A stretch of DNA of 64,000 bases from the NCBI GenBank assembly GCA_022606425.2, contig JAHDVF020000903.1, positions 310,001 through 374,000 of the forward strand, given 5' to 3'. Under the pieces are notes generated by a model, which was not told the origin of the DNA, did not search any database, and was given only the letters and a program-made list of their open reading frames with translations. The first letter of the stretch is position 1. Each line of letters begins with the position of its first letter. Shown here piece by piece: positions 20,627 to 32,591 of this stretch. Origin of the DNA: Lepidostoma basale. Taxonomy: Eukaryota > Arthropoda > Insecta > Trichoptera > Lepidostomatidae. The translations under genes were made by a program, and so were the position numbers.

Positions 20627-23600
20627 ATATACAACTTCCAAAAAATGTATCATACATGATCATAATAACAATGGTGGAATGGGGAATGTTGTAATTACAT
20701 AAAGCGTGCGCTTAACCCAACCAATGACAGGTCATAAGTCCTGTAAACACCTTGATCATCCATATTCGGTTTCCAGTTTGTTTCTTCGTCTCTATTGAGA
20801 TACAATTAAAAATTTAAATTAACCACCCACAGGTGAAAATCCAGGATTCGTATACAGATGTAAGTATACATTTCACAAATATTTGTAAATATTATGGTCA
20901 ATTATTTGGCGTATAAAATAGGAGTGGATACTCCAGGCGACTTCTAACAGTACGATAGGAGGCGGTAGCCTCTTCGCATTGTGTTAATAAAGTAGTTTGC
21001 TAAATGCTAAACAATCATTCTTCATAGATGGCGTTAGTGGGTTTTAATTTAGATTAATCTTAAAAATTAATTAGTACAATCAAATCTACATAGATGGCTA
21101 ACTGGAACTGCCACGTGAAGATATGTATGGATTTGGAGTATATATACAACTTCCAAAAATTTATCATGCATGATCATAAAAACAAAATGTGGAATGGGGA
21201 ATGTTGTAATTTCATAAAGCGTGCGCTTAACCCAACCAATGACAGGTCATAAGTCCTGTAAACACCTTGATCATCCATAGTCAGTTTCCAGTTTGTTTCT
21301 TCGTCTCTATTGAGATATAATTAAAAATTTAAATTAACCACCCACAGGTGAAAATCCAGGATTCGTATACAGATATAAGTATACATTTCACAAATATTTG
21401 TAAATATTCTGGTCAATTATTTGGCGTATAAAATAGGAGTGGATACTCCAGGCGACTTCTAACAGTGTGATAGGAGGCGGTAGCCTCTTCGCATTGTGTT
21501 AATAAAGTAGTTTGCTAAATGCTAAAAAAAAAAAAAAAACAATCATTCTTCATAGATGGCGTTAGTGGATGGATTGTATAGATTAATCTTAAAAAATTAA
21601 TTAGTGCAATCAAATCTACATAGATGGCTAGCTGGAACTGCCACGTGAAAATAAGTATGGATTTGGAGTATATATACAACTTCCAAAAAAATGTATCATA
21701 CATGATCATAACAATGGTGGAATGGGGAATGTTGTAATTACATAAAGCGTGCGCTTAACCCAACCAATGACAGGTCATAAGTCCTGAAAACACCTTGATC
21801 ATCCATAGTCAGTTTCCAGTTTGTTTCTTCGTCTCTATTGAGATATAATTAAAAATTTAAATTAACCACCCACAGGTGAAAATCCAGGATTCGTATACAG
21901 ATATAAGTATACATTTCACAAATATTTGTAAATATTCTGGTCAATTATTTGGTGTATAAAATAGGAGTGGATACTCCAGGCGACTTCTAACAGAGCGATA
22001 GGAGGCGGTAGCCTCTTCGCATTGTGTTAATAAAGTAGTTTGCTAAAATGCTAAAAAACAATCATTCTTCATAGATGGCGTTAGTGGATGGATTGTATAG
22101 ATTAATCTAAAAAAAATAATTAGTACAATCAAATCTACATAGATGGCTAACTGGAACTGCCACGTGAAAAAAATAAGTATGGATTTGGAGTATATATACA
22201 ACTTCCAAAAAAATGTATCATACATGATCATAACAATGGTGGAATGGGGAATGTTGTAATTACATAAAGCGTGCGCTTAACCCAACCAATGACAGGTCAT
22301 AAGTCCTGTAAACACCTTGATCATCCATAGTCAGTTTCCAGTTTGTTTCTTCGTCTCTATTGAGATATAATTAAAATTTTTAAATTAACCACCCACAGGT
22401 GAAAATCCAGGATTCGTATACAGATATAAGTATACATTTCACAAATATTTGTAAATATTCTGGTCAATTATTTGGCGTATAAAATAGGAGTGGATACTCC
22501 AGGCGACTTCTAACAGAGCGATAGGAGGCGGTAGCCTCTTCGCATTGTTTTAATAAAGTAGTTTGCTAAATGCTAAAAAAAAAAAAAAACAATCATTCTT
22601 CATAGATGGCGTTAGTGGATGGATTGTATAGATTAATCTTAAAAAATTAATTAGTACAATCAAATCTACATAGATGGCTAACTGGAACTGCCACGTGAAG
22701 ATAAGTATGATTTGGAGTATATATACAACTTCCAAAAATGTATCATACATGATCATAACAATGGTGGAATGGGGAATGTTGTAATTACATAAAGCGTGCG
22801 CTTAACCCAACCAATGACAGGTCATAAGTCCTGTAAACACCTTGATCATCCATATTCAGTTTCCAGTTTGTTTCTTCGTCTCTATTGAGATACAATTAAA
22901 AATTTAAATTAACCACCCACAGGTGAAAATCCAGGATTCGTATACAGATATAAGTATACATTTCACAAATATTTGTAAATATTCTGGTCAATTATTTGGC
23001 GTATAAAATAGGAGTGGATACTCCAGGCGACTTCTAACAGTGCGATAGGAGGCGGTAGCCTCTTCGCATTGTGTTAATAAAGTAGTTTGCTAAATGCTAA
23101 AAAAAAAAAAAAACAATCATTCTTCATAGATGGCGTTAGTGGATGGATTGTATAGATTAATCTTAAAAAATTAATTAGTGCAATCAAATCTACATAGATG
23201 GCTAACTGGAACTGCCACGTGAAAATAAGTATGGATTTGGAGTATATATACAACTTCCAAAAATGTATCATACATGATCATAACAATGGTGGAATGGGGA
23301 ATGTTGTAATTACATAAAGCGTGCGCTTAACCCAACCAATGACAGGTCATAAGTCCTGTAAACACCTTGATCATCCATAGTCAGTTTCCAGTTTGTTTCT
23401 TCGTCTCTATTGAGATATAATTAAAAATTTAAATTAACCACCCACAGGTGAAAATCCAGGATTCGTATACAGATATAAGTATACATTTCACAAATATTTG
23501 TAAATATTCTGGTCAATTATTTGGCGTATAAAATAGGAGTGGATACTCCAGGCGACTTCTAACAGAGCGATAGGAGGCGGTAGCCTCTTCGCATTGTGTT

Positions 23601-23937
23601 AATAAAGTAGTTTGCTAAATGCTAAAACAATCATTCTTCATAGATGGCGTTAGTGGATGGATTGTATAGATTAATCTAAAAAATTAATTAGTACAATCAA
23701 ATCTACATAGATGGCTAACTGGAACTGCCACGTGAAGATAAGTATGGATTTGGAGTATATATACAACTTCCAAAAATGTATCATACATGATCATAACAAT
23801 GGTGGAATGGGGAATGTTGTAATTACATAAAGCGTGCGCTTAACCCAACCAATGACAGGTCATAAGTCCTGTAAACACCTTGATCATCCATAGTCAGTTT
23901 CCAGTTTGTTTCTTCGTCTCTATTGAGATATAATTAA
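20627..23937 (+). repeat. Satellite array, seven direct copies of a ~515-535 bp unit
   Basis: The landmark ATAAAGCGTGCGCTTAACCC recurs at 20699, 21214, 21742, 22264, 22799, 23314 and 23827, giving periods of 515, 528, 522, 535, 515 and 513. Each unit contains two CATAGATGGC-type boxes, a GCCTCTTCGCATTGTGTTAATAA-like segment, an A-run of variable length and the ending TCTCTATTGAGATA. Copies look more than 90% identical by eye. Length variation comes largely from the A-run. Open frames inside are not genes. Confidence 0.95.
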
Positions 23938-24159
23938 GAATAATTCACTGTTTTTAAGCTAAAGCAACAGTGACCAACGGAAACAACTCATGCAGACAAT
24001 CTGGATCCGATCTGATGATAATGATGACAATAGGTATAGATATTCTACAATGGTGCATAATTATGAAAGTAAATAGAAAATATTTTAATGTGATTTTATT
24101 TAAATTTATATCATTTGAAAATACACAATTGGATTGTGTTTGCATCTTATAGTATGCTA

Positions 24160-24824
24160 TAATGTTTTTTTTTTTCAGATTTATTTAAAACTTATTTTAT
24201 AATAAACACTTTGATTCGTAATAATACGTGTACATTCTTATGAATGTAAATACAATGTTTAGCTATTTGTATCCCTTATCATTAAAGTATTCATAAATTG
24301 GCTTTAACTTCTTATAAAAAGTATCACGTTGGATGCCACCTAGTAGAGAAGATATATCGCCTTAAATACATGAAAAATCTGTAGTGCTTTTGTGTGGTAA
24401 TTTGGGTCAATATATAAAATTTGATCCATTACCCCATTGTAGCTGTAAGAAACATATTACAAATTAATCTAAAAAAATATTTTTAAAACCATTTAATTAT
24501 AAATAATGAAAATGTATTATTTAAATAAAACATTCCCTTTTAATACATACTTAGTTTAATTCCACTTATTTTTATCGCTGCCATTTTTTAAGCCCAGAAG
24601 ATGACATCAAGCAGTCGAAACGTGTCGAAACCATTAGATAAAGAAGAATTAAAAATAAATATATTATTAGAAGAGAATTTAAAATACATATATTTTCTCA
24701 TTATTTACAATTTCATTTTACCAAGAATTTTCTAATAACAGCATTAATAAATTAAATTAATTGTACATAGAATTATAAACAAAGTACATCTAGTTATACT
24801 TTGTTGTTTGTTTAATATTTAATA
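24160..24824. other. AT-rich; one GAAACGTGTCG motif
   Basis: At 24593-24625 CAGAAGATGACATC, AAGCAGTCGAAACGTGTCG resembles the family D core with CAGAAGA in place of CTGANGA. No gene seen. Confidence 0.4.
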
Positions 24825-25015
24825 ATAAATGACAACGTCTATTTTCTAGAAGTTTTATTATATTTTATGTGAATGACATGTTTTGTCTGTCTAAGGCATT
24901 ATCAAATGTATAGATTTGGTAATGAATTAGACACGCGAAATATGTCATACACATTAAATATAATAAAACTTCTAGAAAACAGCCGTTTTCATTAGTATTA
25001 ATTACTATAAATACT
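24825..25015. repeat. Family C fold-back pair
   Basis: Inverted arms with CTAGAAGTTTTATTATATTTT at left and TAATAAAACTTCTAGAAAAC at right, centre with AAGGCATTATCAAATG and GCGAAATATGTC. Core boxes degraded. Confidence 0.8.
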
Positions 25016-25019
25016 TGTA

Positions 25020-25756
25020 AGTTGAATAAAAACAGTAAATGCCGAATGGGCTCTGTATCCATTCGCATTCCACATCAGACTTAAATAATTTGTTTTTATT
25101 TTTAAAGAAATAAAAATTTATTGAATATGCTCCCCAAATAATATATTACCCACTTGCAATAATTCAAGTAAAGCGCTGAGTGCAAATTTTAATTCTGTTA
25201 TTAAGCAGTTCAGGTATTCGACAATAAAATTGAAAAGTAATCAAGTTTGGGATAAGCAATGTGTGTGTAAACTCTGAATATTCCGAATGGTGAATATAAA
25301 TGTACCTTAATACATTTCATTATGCGAGAGAAACATATTTGCATATTCAGTGGCGCGTATTTACGAGTATATACGGGAAATATAATAGAAGAGATTTTCC
25401 AGAGAATTTAATTTGACAAAGTGTCTGGATTTCCTCGTCTTGAAGCAGGGCGAAGGATATTGATATGATTGGATTTTCCATACGTCGTCTCTGCATGTAT
25501 TTCGGCGAGATTTTTGTTTACGATTCTTCTCTCGAAATAAGTATCTGGAATAACAATAAATCTTGACAACCAGAATCTTTCAATACATTAGTATAAGTAA
25601 TTAATTTGTCGTGCTTGTATTATTTTCCACGAACAAATTGTTTCTCAAAGAAAGAAGTTATTTATAACGACATTTTACATTTGTTTGGGGAATTATATAT
25701 ACCTACGTAATGTATAATATAACAAAGATATAGGTATACCATGTAAAACTATTTAC
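25020..25756. other. Apparently single-copy intronic DNA
   Basis: No repeat recognised and less AT-rich than its surroundings around 25330-25550. No ORF of note. Confidence 0.4.
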
Positions 25757-26175
25757 TTCTTCTTCTTCTTCCTTTTTGTAGACCAATGTGGTCTGTTCTC
25801 CAGAGTGTTGCTCCTCCTGTGAGGTAGATTCCCAGCTGTCCTTCAATATTTTAGGAGGTCTTCCACGAGGACGAGCCCCATGAGGCTGATTATGCAATGC
25901 AATATAGGGGAGTCGGGTGGTGTCCATTCTTTGAAGATGACTGTACCTGACTGTCCCTTTTTCGCTGTCTGCTCCATCTTATGATATCCTCAACCTCACA
26001 TTTCTATATTATTCTGGTGTTCCTCGCGCGATCTCTCAGTGTCTTGCCTGCCATCGTCCTCAGTGTCTTCATTTCGGAAGTCCTTAAAACTTGTTTGGTC
26101 CTTACTGTGTCTGTCCTAGCTTCGACGCCATATGTTATTATTGGTCTTACGCTTGCTTTATACATTCTCATAAAA
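25757..26175 (-). pseudogene. LINE family L2*, longest copy
   Basis: Reverse strand: YKASVRPIITYGVEARTDT, SEMKTLRTMAGKTLRDRARN, VEDIIRWSRQRK, MDTTRLPYIALHNQPHGARP, RGRPPKILKDSWESTSQEE, ending in (GAA)n code at 25757. Two or more frameshifts. Confidence 0.8.
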
Positions 26176-26325
26176 CTATGACTTTTTTTGTTAAAAACGT
26201 TTGTTTTCTAGTTGTTTTATTACATTTTATGGGAGTTTTACGTCAATGTTCATCATAAAATCAATATTAAATAGAGATTGGTTTATTTCCAAATGTTAAT
26301 ATATTATATTTATCTTAAGAAAAAA

Positions 26326-26535
26326 ACTAACCATTATGCCGTTACCCCAAATAAGTAGACAAAGTGGATAGACAGACCCGTTATATAACTGTTCTTTCCT
26401 GACAAACTTCTATTGCCTCCTCAACATTTGAACAGCATGTTATCATTTTTAACGCCCACGTAGTTTACGTACACAATCTTTCCAATTATTTTTTAATTTG
26501 TTCTTTCAATATGTCCAAACCATCCTAATGGTGAA
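26326..26535 (-). pseudogene. LINE family L1* fragment, old
   Basis: CTAACCATTATGCCGTTACC, TGTTCTTTCCTGACAAAC, CTTTCAATATGTCCAAACC; heavily mutated. Confidence 0.6.
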
Positions 26536-26584
26536 AATAAAACGTTCATTATTTATTTCACAACATTTTTAATTTTTTTTATGA

Positions 26585-26690
26585 AATGTTTGTGAAACCT
26601 GTCGGCAACCCATGTTGATTGTAACACCTGAACAGCTGTTCCGACGATTGTTTATTTTATGATAAGATTATTATAAAAAAAATTATTACT
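26585..26690 (-). repeat. Family A fragment
   Basis: Contains CTGTCGGCAACCCATGTTGATTG, then GTAACACCTG and AACAGCTGTTCCGACG: scrambled pieces of the family A core, not foldable as a hammerhead. Confidence 0.45.
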
Positions 26691-27789
26691 TAATTCATTA
26701 ACAAGTCAGGAGTATTATGCCTTATCCAAGATAAACAAAAACATTTAAGCAATTCCAAGGATTTCGATGTTATGTATTGATATTTTTTTTAATCTTATGC
26801 GTTTATTTAGCAAAAATCCTAAATGCGTACTCACAAGTGTGTTTGTAATATGCGTCTGAATTCAAAGATAACTTGGTTTAAAAATACCGAAGTTCTATTA
26901 ATATCGCGCAAGCTTATTTACACCGCCATAATCACCTTTATTTCAGTGGAAACATTATATTTAACAATTTATTTAGATACAAACAATTAACGTATAACTG
27001 GAATGGCGTAAACATTTGAGGGTTATAACGATTAATCCACTGAAAACAGTAATTTACAGGTAGTATAGTTTATCAAACAGGAGCCATGTGTTGCAGAAGG
27101 AGAAGCGTAATATTCTTTATTTTAAATACCATTAAACACGCACCTATTAAAATTACACTGTTTATTACACTTGTGTATATTAGCTTGAGATTATTTTCAA
27201 ATGCGTGTTATATTGGATACGCGATTTCTGTTATTCTAAAATTAGCAAGGATACACACTTGTCGATGCTTTTTAATCAATAGCATTTTGATAAACTGATT
27301 AAATTAAATAAAACAATACAGTATATAAAAGACATTGTAATTAAATTTCATTGATATAATACAACTTTTTTAAACTCCAAGATTATAATAATAATATTTT
27401 ATTGTATATTATTTTACATTTGGGTGACACGATTTGCCTTGAAAGGGAATTTTAAAACAATATTTATATAACAGTGTTAAACAAACAATAAATACTTTTT
27501 TTGCGAATAATGTGTATGTTATTAGTTGTGGAATACTTCACCACGAATCATATTTGGATGATATTCATATTTGTAGATGGCAAAATGATTCATTAATGTA
27601 TGTATAAATATAAATAAATGCATTATCATAAAATATTCATCAGTACTCAGTGTTTTTACTCTCAAATGACCTTCGAACAAAATATGCAAAAGAATTTTGT
27701 TTTCTATTATTATATTTTATTACTAAAAATTGTGATGCTTATGCCTTTAAATGAATTAACTTGCGTATGTTTACAACAACAACAACAAC

Positions 27790-28050
27790 AAACCATCACG
27801 CTGTTTCCCAGTAGAGCTAGGCAGAGAGAATGAACCGCCACACTACTCTATCCTGGCACACCTCTCTAGCTTCCTCCACATTCATACAGCGAGTCATACA
27901 CGCACGTTGATTAATAATTGAATAAATGATTATGCATTCAGAGCAGAATAAATGCGGTAGAGATGAGGTCCCTAAGACGTATGTGTGGTAGAACGATATA
28001 CGACAGAATCTCAAATGCTGATATAAGAAAATAATGTAGAGCGGTAATAA
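27790..28050 (-). pseudogene. LINE family L1* copy with inverted 5' part
   Basis: 27790-27912 is the 3' end on the minus strand, with a (GTT)n tail. 27940-28050 is an upstream segment (RINAVEMRSLRRMCGRTIYD) on the plus strand. The 5' part is inverted relative to the 3' end with the intervening segment missing. Confidence 0.75.
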
Positions 28051-29341
28051 TCATATAATGAATATCGATTGACACTATAATATAAGGATCGAAGTGTATT
28101 TGAACACTTTAATATGGCACATTTTAAAGATCGTATTACAAAGAGATAATATGAAAACAAACTTGTTTTCATAATACAAACTACTATAAAGTAATGTTTA
28201 TTAATACAACACAAGAACCAAGGATCAAAAGTACCTACACCAAGTTTCTTAGAATTTGTATGGCAGAATGGAGGTAAGAATTTTCTTATTCGCTCCGTAC
28301 CTGTACTATACTGGTACCTTAATAAAAGAGACGAGATTAAAATGTATAAATACGAGTGTTGATGGATGTAAAAAACGTTTTTTTTACCCGGTGGTGCAGA
28401 AAATAGACGGCCTTGACTTGTGGCGCCGGGACAGCCCGTGGGGGAGGGAGACGGGTGGAAAAGCTCTAAATTAAAAGCGAGTAACTCGCGAAGCACCGTA
28501 TAGCAAAATTTATTACGGGATTTAGAAATATGGTGCTGCTCAACTTTGCATGAAAAATACATAAAATTAAATCGCGAATGGCAGCCGTGGCGCAGACGGC
28601 CCCCTCCCCCGGCTCCACACACACCGGAGTTAGAAGAAACGTGTGAAAGGTGGATTTTTTGCGAATTTAATTTATTTTATTGCCCTATCGCACCACCCGC
28701 ACGACGCCGTCTCGCGTGGCGTAAATGGGTTATTGGAAAACAAATTTTCTATTTCCGGTACAATGAAAATTTTCTCCTTTCTTATAGATACAATCATCAA
28801 GCATACATATATGAAGCATTGAGTATATAATTGCATGAAGCTCCGAGCTGAGTTATTAAGCAAGTTGTAATATAAAAGAAAACATAGTTTACATATCTCT
28901 TTTTCTTTTTATATACAATACTTATATTAAAAAAATAAAATTACATCGACATATTTTGGACAACCATTCCTTCTTCGGTGATACATATTATATAATAAAT
29001 ATGTATAATTTTTATAATATAAGTGTATATTTTTTAAATATTTTTTTAAATATAAGTGATGTATATACAAAGTATATAAATAAAGTATCATAACAATACA
29101 AAGTATTGCGAATAAAGAAGAAAACATAGTCCTTTCCCGGGCTAATAACCAATTTCTTGGTTATTTTTATTTATAAATTGATAGAAAAGATTATGTCTTA
29201 TGATAAGAAAACTGTTTATTTTAAATAAATATAAAAACTATGTTCATTATGCAAATCTTAATATACATAAAATATTGCTACTTAGTCGAACGCTAAATCG
29301 CACGCAAAATCGTTTGAAAGATATATATTTTTTAATATTCA
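28051..29341. other. Intronic DNA with a GC-rich block at ~28380-28720
   Basis: The block contains CTTGTGGCGCCGGGACAGCC, GGCAGCCGTGGCGCAGACGG and C-runs, in contrast to the AT-rich flanks. It may be a conserved or regulatory element. 28944-28978 (minus) carries a degraded family D-like core (GAAGAAGGA..TCCAAAATATGTCG). Confidence 0.4.
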
Positions 29342-29361
29342 GAACACCTAGTACTTGTATT

Positions 29362-29529
29362 ATGAACACAGTGAAATATATTGTGCTTTGCATAATATTT
29401 CAACATTTATTAACACGTACACATTCCAGCGATGGGAAAATATATGTTTACGTGATACCACGTACCGAGGAAATAAATTTTGAAGACGAACCTCTTAATA
29501 TTCCACGTACGCTCGCCAGTTTCAACTAA
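29362..29529 (+). CDS. Candidate 55-residue secreted peptide, unrecognised
   Basis: Starting at the ATG at 29362 the frame gives MNTVKYIVLCIIFQHLLTR, THSSDGKIYVYVIPRTEE, INFEDEPLNIPRTLASFN. Residues 1-23 look like a signal peptide (positive charge at K5, hydrophobic core, THSS near a plausible cleavage site). The rest is a hydrophilic peptide without Cys. A TTTTTAATATTCAG tract ending at 29342 could be a 3' splice site just upstream. I do not recognise the family. It could be a chance ORF in AT-rich intron: no TATA box, clear poly(A) signal or second exon can be shown. Confidence 0.3.
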   Translation: MNTVKYIVLCIIFQHLLTRTHSSDGKIYVYVIPRTEEINFEDEPLNIPRTLASFN

Positions 29530-29741
29530 TTCAATAGTCATGTCTACTTCTGAACTGAACGATATTATTATATTATAAATTCCCAGTACACACACTGTGA
29601 GAAATGGGAGTGTGGAAGTTTCTAATCAATATTAAAATAATTTTGTGGTATTTTACTAAATTAAACGGAGTTTAATTTTAAAACATCGGCAAGGGATGTT
29701 GAAATGTTACACACAGTGAGGACAACATATATGGAAAATAG

Positions 29742-30018
29742 ACTTCGTACCAGTGCCAGCGGCGGTACTCCCATAGAAACCCAGAATCCCAGCTTGCGTA
29801 AGAAATTTTGAATCAAAACCACCAAATCTAAGAAATCACGTCCCGAATTAACCAACAACTCACCAAATCAGCTACCAACAATGTTCCCATCAGACGTAAG
29901 AGGAATAGCCAAAAGAGCTAAACCTCTGTAAGACAGAAGAGGTTTTGATTCAAAATTTCTTACGCAAGCCGGGCTTCTGGGCTTCTATGGGAGTACCGCC
30001 ACTGCTTCGTACCTGAAA
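29742..30018. repeat. Inverted repeat with ~80-bp arms
   Basis: CTTCGTACCAGTGCCAGCGG to TGAATCAAAACCACC (29743-29825) is repeated in reverse at 29938-30018 with about seven differences; spacer about 112 bp. No ORF or known end motif. Confidence 0.8.
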
Positions 30019-30327
30019 TACTCTTATAGTGCTTGGAACTACTTAAAGGCTCTTTAGATGTTGAAATCCTGTTTGGACATGGTAACAAACAATTCTTAGA
30101 AAGGGAAAATGCTGCTAATAACCTGCTTCTGAAAATAATAAAGAAAATTGGTATTCTAAGGACATAAATCAATAAAATACCCATTAATACTTCCAGCGTT
30201 GTTCATCAGTTAGCAGAAAATGAATATCATTCCTTAAAAACTTAAGCAAATTGACAAGTCTTGGTTGATCAAGTTGATGTGGATATTCTGATTCTTTAGT
30301 TAATTAATAAAGCATTTTTTAAAAGGC

Positions 30328-30436
30328 GGAAATCATGGCTATCCAACATTAGAGACTATTCTGGTATAAGGAGCCTTGAGAAGTAATTCTGGGCTGCTCA
30401 AGACAGAGTGACCTTTGCAGAAGACTTCTTCTTCGT
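30328..30436 (+). pseudogene. LINE C-terminus of the NVR-type
   Basis: KSWLSNIRDYSGIRSLEK, then WAAQDRVTFAEDFFF: the SWL..LF..A..R segment. Confidence 0.55.
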
Positions 30437-30716
30437 ATCAATGGCAAGCTAGTGTCGTAGTAATGACCATAAAATATCGTTATTTCTTCAATTATCTTGG
30501 CATTGTGGTGGAAGTTTTGGTCGTTTATGTTTCGTTTCTAGGTGGGTGGTGTATTATAGTTATAAAAATACTACTCAAAGAGACAGTTTCCTTGTCGCCT
30601 CATCCTTGCAGATTTTATAGCCAAGAAACCAAAATGGCACAAAAATTCAATTTGCAGACACTCAGATGCACTTAGGGCAATGTTTAATTTAGAATAAAGG
30701 GTATTATATACGAAAT

Positions 30717-31085
30717 TTAATTGTATCTCAATAGAGACGAATATGCAAATTGGAAACTGAATATGGTTGATCAAGGCGTTTACAGGACCCATGACCTGTC
30801 ATTGGTTGGGTCAAGCGCACGCTTTTATGTAATTACAACATTCCCCATTCCACCTTTGTTTATGATCATTCATGACAAATTTTTGGAAGTTGTATAGTAT
30901 ATGCTCCAAATCTATACTTATCTTCACATGTCAGTTTCAATTGGCCATCTATGTAGATTTGATTACACATGTTAATCTTTTTAAGATCAACCTATACAAT
31001 CCACCCACTAACGCCATCTATGGAGATAACTGGAGACACTAAATCCAGGATACAAGTACAAGTATAAGTATACATTCACAAAAAA
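30717..31085 (-). repeat. Solitary copy of the satellite-related repeat, reverse orientation
   Basis: It begins with AATTGTATCTCAATAGAGACG and contains the reverse landmark around 30810-30833, the CACTAACGCCATCTATGG box, and ends near GTATACATTCAC. It shows dispersal of the unit outside the array. Confidence 0.85.
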
Positions 31086-31350
31086 TATTTGGTATTATAT
31101 ACATTTCATATTCATCCATCTCTCTTAATCTTGTACTTGGATCACAGATGTCACATCATATAACTATGATACTTATTTTACACATCTGCTGATCTGCTAA
31201 TAAGGTCTATCTGTGGTATTGAAGATATATCGATATGGGGAAGGAGCAGAATGCGCTTTTGGAGGGATCTTGGGACAATTGTTTTCTGTTATTATAAACA
31301 TTACAAACTTATCTAATTACTTAAATCTTTTAATGGAATTTCTTTATTTC

Positions 31351-31470
31351 TAACTAACCATCAGGCCTTTTCCCCGGAGGGGTAGGCAGAGAGATTAGAC
31401 TGCCACGCTGTTGTATCCTGTATGACACGCATGTTTGTCGATTGTTCCTAGTTCGAATATGTCCCCCTTT
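31351..31470 (-). pseudogene. LINE family L1* 3' fragment
   Basis: CTAACTAACCATCAGGCC, GAGGGGTAGGCAGAGAGATT, then ACACGCATGTTTGTCGATTG: reversed tail and last ~35 codons. Confidence 0.7.
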
Positions 31471-31477
31471 AATAAGC

Positions 31478-31602
31478 ACTTCCACTTTTGTCTTTATTTC
31501 GATAGTGAATAGTTTCGCCAGGCACGCTGGCATCGACCGACTGGTCTGTTCATGCCAACGAGCTGGCGAAACCGGTCGCTGTCGAAGTTAAAATAAAAGT
31601 GT
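31478..31602. repeat. Fold-back element (family F) with hammerhead-like pieces
   Basis: Arms CACTTTTGTCTTTATTTCGA (left) and its complement near 31580-31602 surround a centre with two facing GGCGAAAC motifs. Right copy: GCCA/TGGC stem II, GAAACCGGTC (31568-31577). Left copy (minus): GCCAG/CTGGC then GAAAC. CTGANGA is degraded in both. Confidence 0.8.
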
Positions 31603-32528
31603 AAGCAGTAATTAAAAATATATCGTTTTATTTTATTATCATTCAGAACAAATTGGTTAATTTTTCTGAGTAAACTGTGTACTGTTATTGCATATTTCGG
31701 GAACACAAAAACAACGCAATACAGTTACCGTACAGTACCCCATTGTTGTAATAATTTCATGCATAATGAATTCATTAGATCTCAAATAGATCTGCATACA
31801 TTTCCAGATCTGCTCCCGTAGATAAACGGAACAATACGATATAATGGCGGCATAAATTTTCTCATTTGTCACCGTCGGCAGTGTAATATTCACGTAGCAT
31901 ATTTCTTATTTCCTGTTAATTATTTTTAATTAGCGATTTTTTATAATTCGGCATGTCGGCAGCGTGACGGGGAGCGCTGTTTAAATCACGCTTTTAATGG
32001 ATTCAGCTTTTGTATCATATAACGTATTAGTAAGCAGGAAGTGACATATTTTTATTGAAGCGGACCAGTATCATCAAATGTATTAGGCAGTGGCGATGCG
32101 TGATTGTCGATGAGAAAAAAATAATCCAAACTACGTTAGCTGTATATTTATATATATTTAGACGAATTACTAGTATTATGGTCAAGAACGAACAAGGTAT
32201 GCAACGTTAACGATTTAATGATAAATATCGTAAAAAGGGTGAAAGTTTTTGAAAGGGAAGAGGACATGACAGGTTATAACATAAGTGTGAATCAGGAGAA
32301 TCAATGAATCACCACCTTTACATAAACCTTAACTTATTAATTAAACAAAAAATATGTAGGTATTCTTGAACTTATTAAAATTCTACAGATTTAACTGAAA
32401 TCAAGTGAATTTTTTTTTGTATGAAGCATTCACTTTGTGGTAAGACATAATTTTTTTTATTATTATTTATATTTGAAATAAAAACAATGGACTTTGTTTT
32501 TCACCACTATGCGGTTATTTTAATTGCC

Positions 32529-32560
32529 GACTAGTTTCGCTTGTACCCAAGCTTCCTCAG
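32529..32560 (-). ncRNA. Hammerhead-like core, mirrored copy
   Basis: Same core as the plus-strand copy: CTGAGGA (32554-32560), extra A, CAAGC/GCTTG stem II, GAAA, CTAG, TC. Here the bases before the core (GCC) pair with GGC after the cleavage site, but the distal stem I is not evident. Confidence 0.4.
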
Positions 32561-32591
32561 GGCTTTTATTGGATTAGGATTAGTTATTACT

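Noticed and set aside
20500..23271. Series of 62-68 residue ORFs in the satellite array
   Set aside because: They are the same frame repeated with the unit, shift and break between copies, and have no domain signal.
27086..27298. Membrane-protein-like 70-residue ORF
   Set aside because: Hydrophobic bias is expected from T-rich DNA; no signal of conservation or splicing.
28011..28622. 203-residue minus-strand ORF
   Set aside because: Composition and order look random, no motif is recognisable, and it crosses the GC-rich block and part of a LINE relic.
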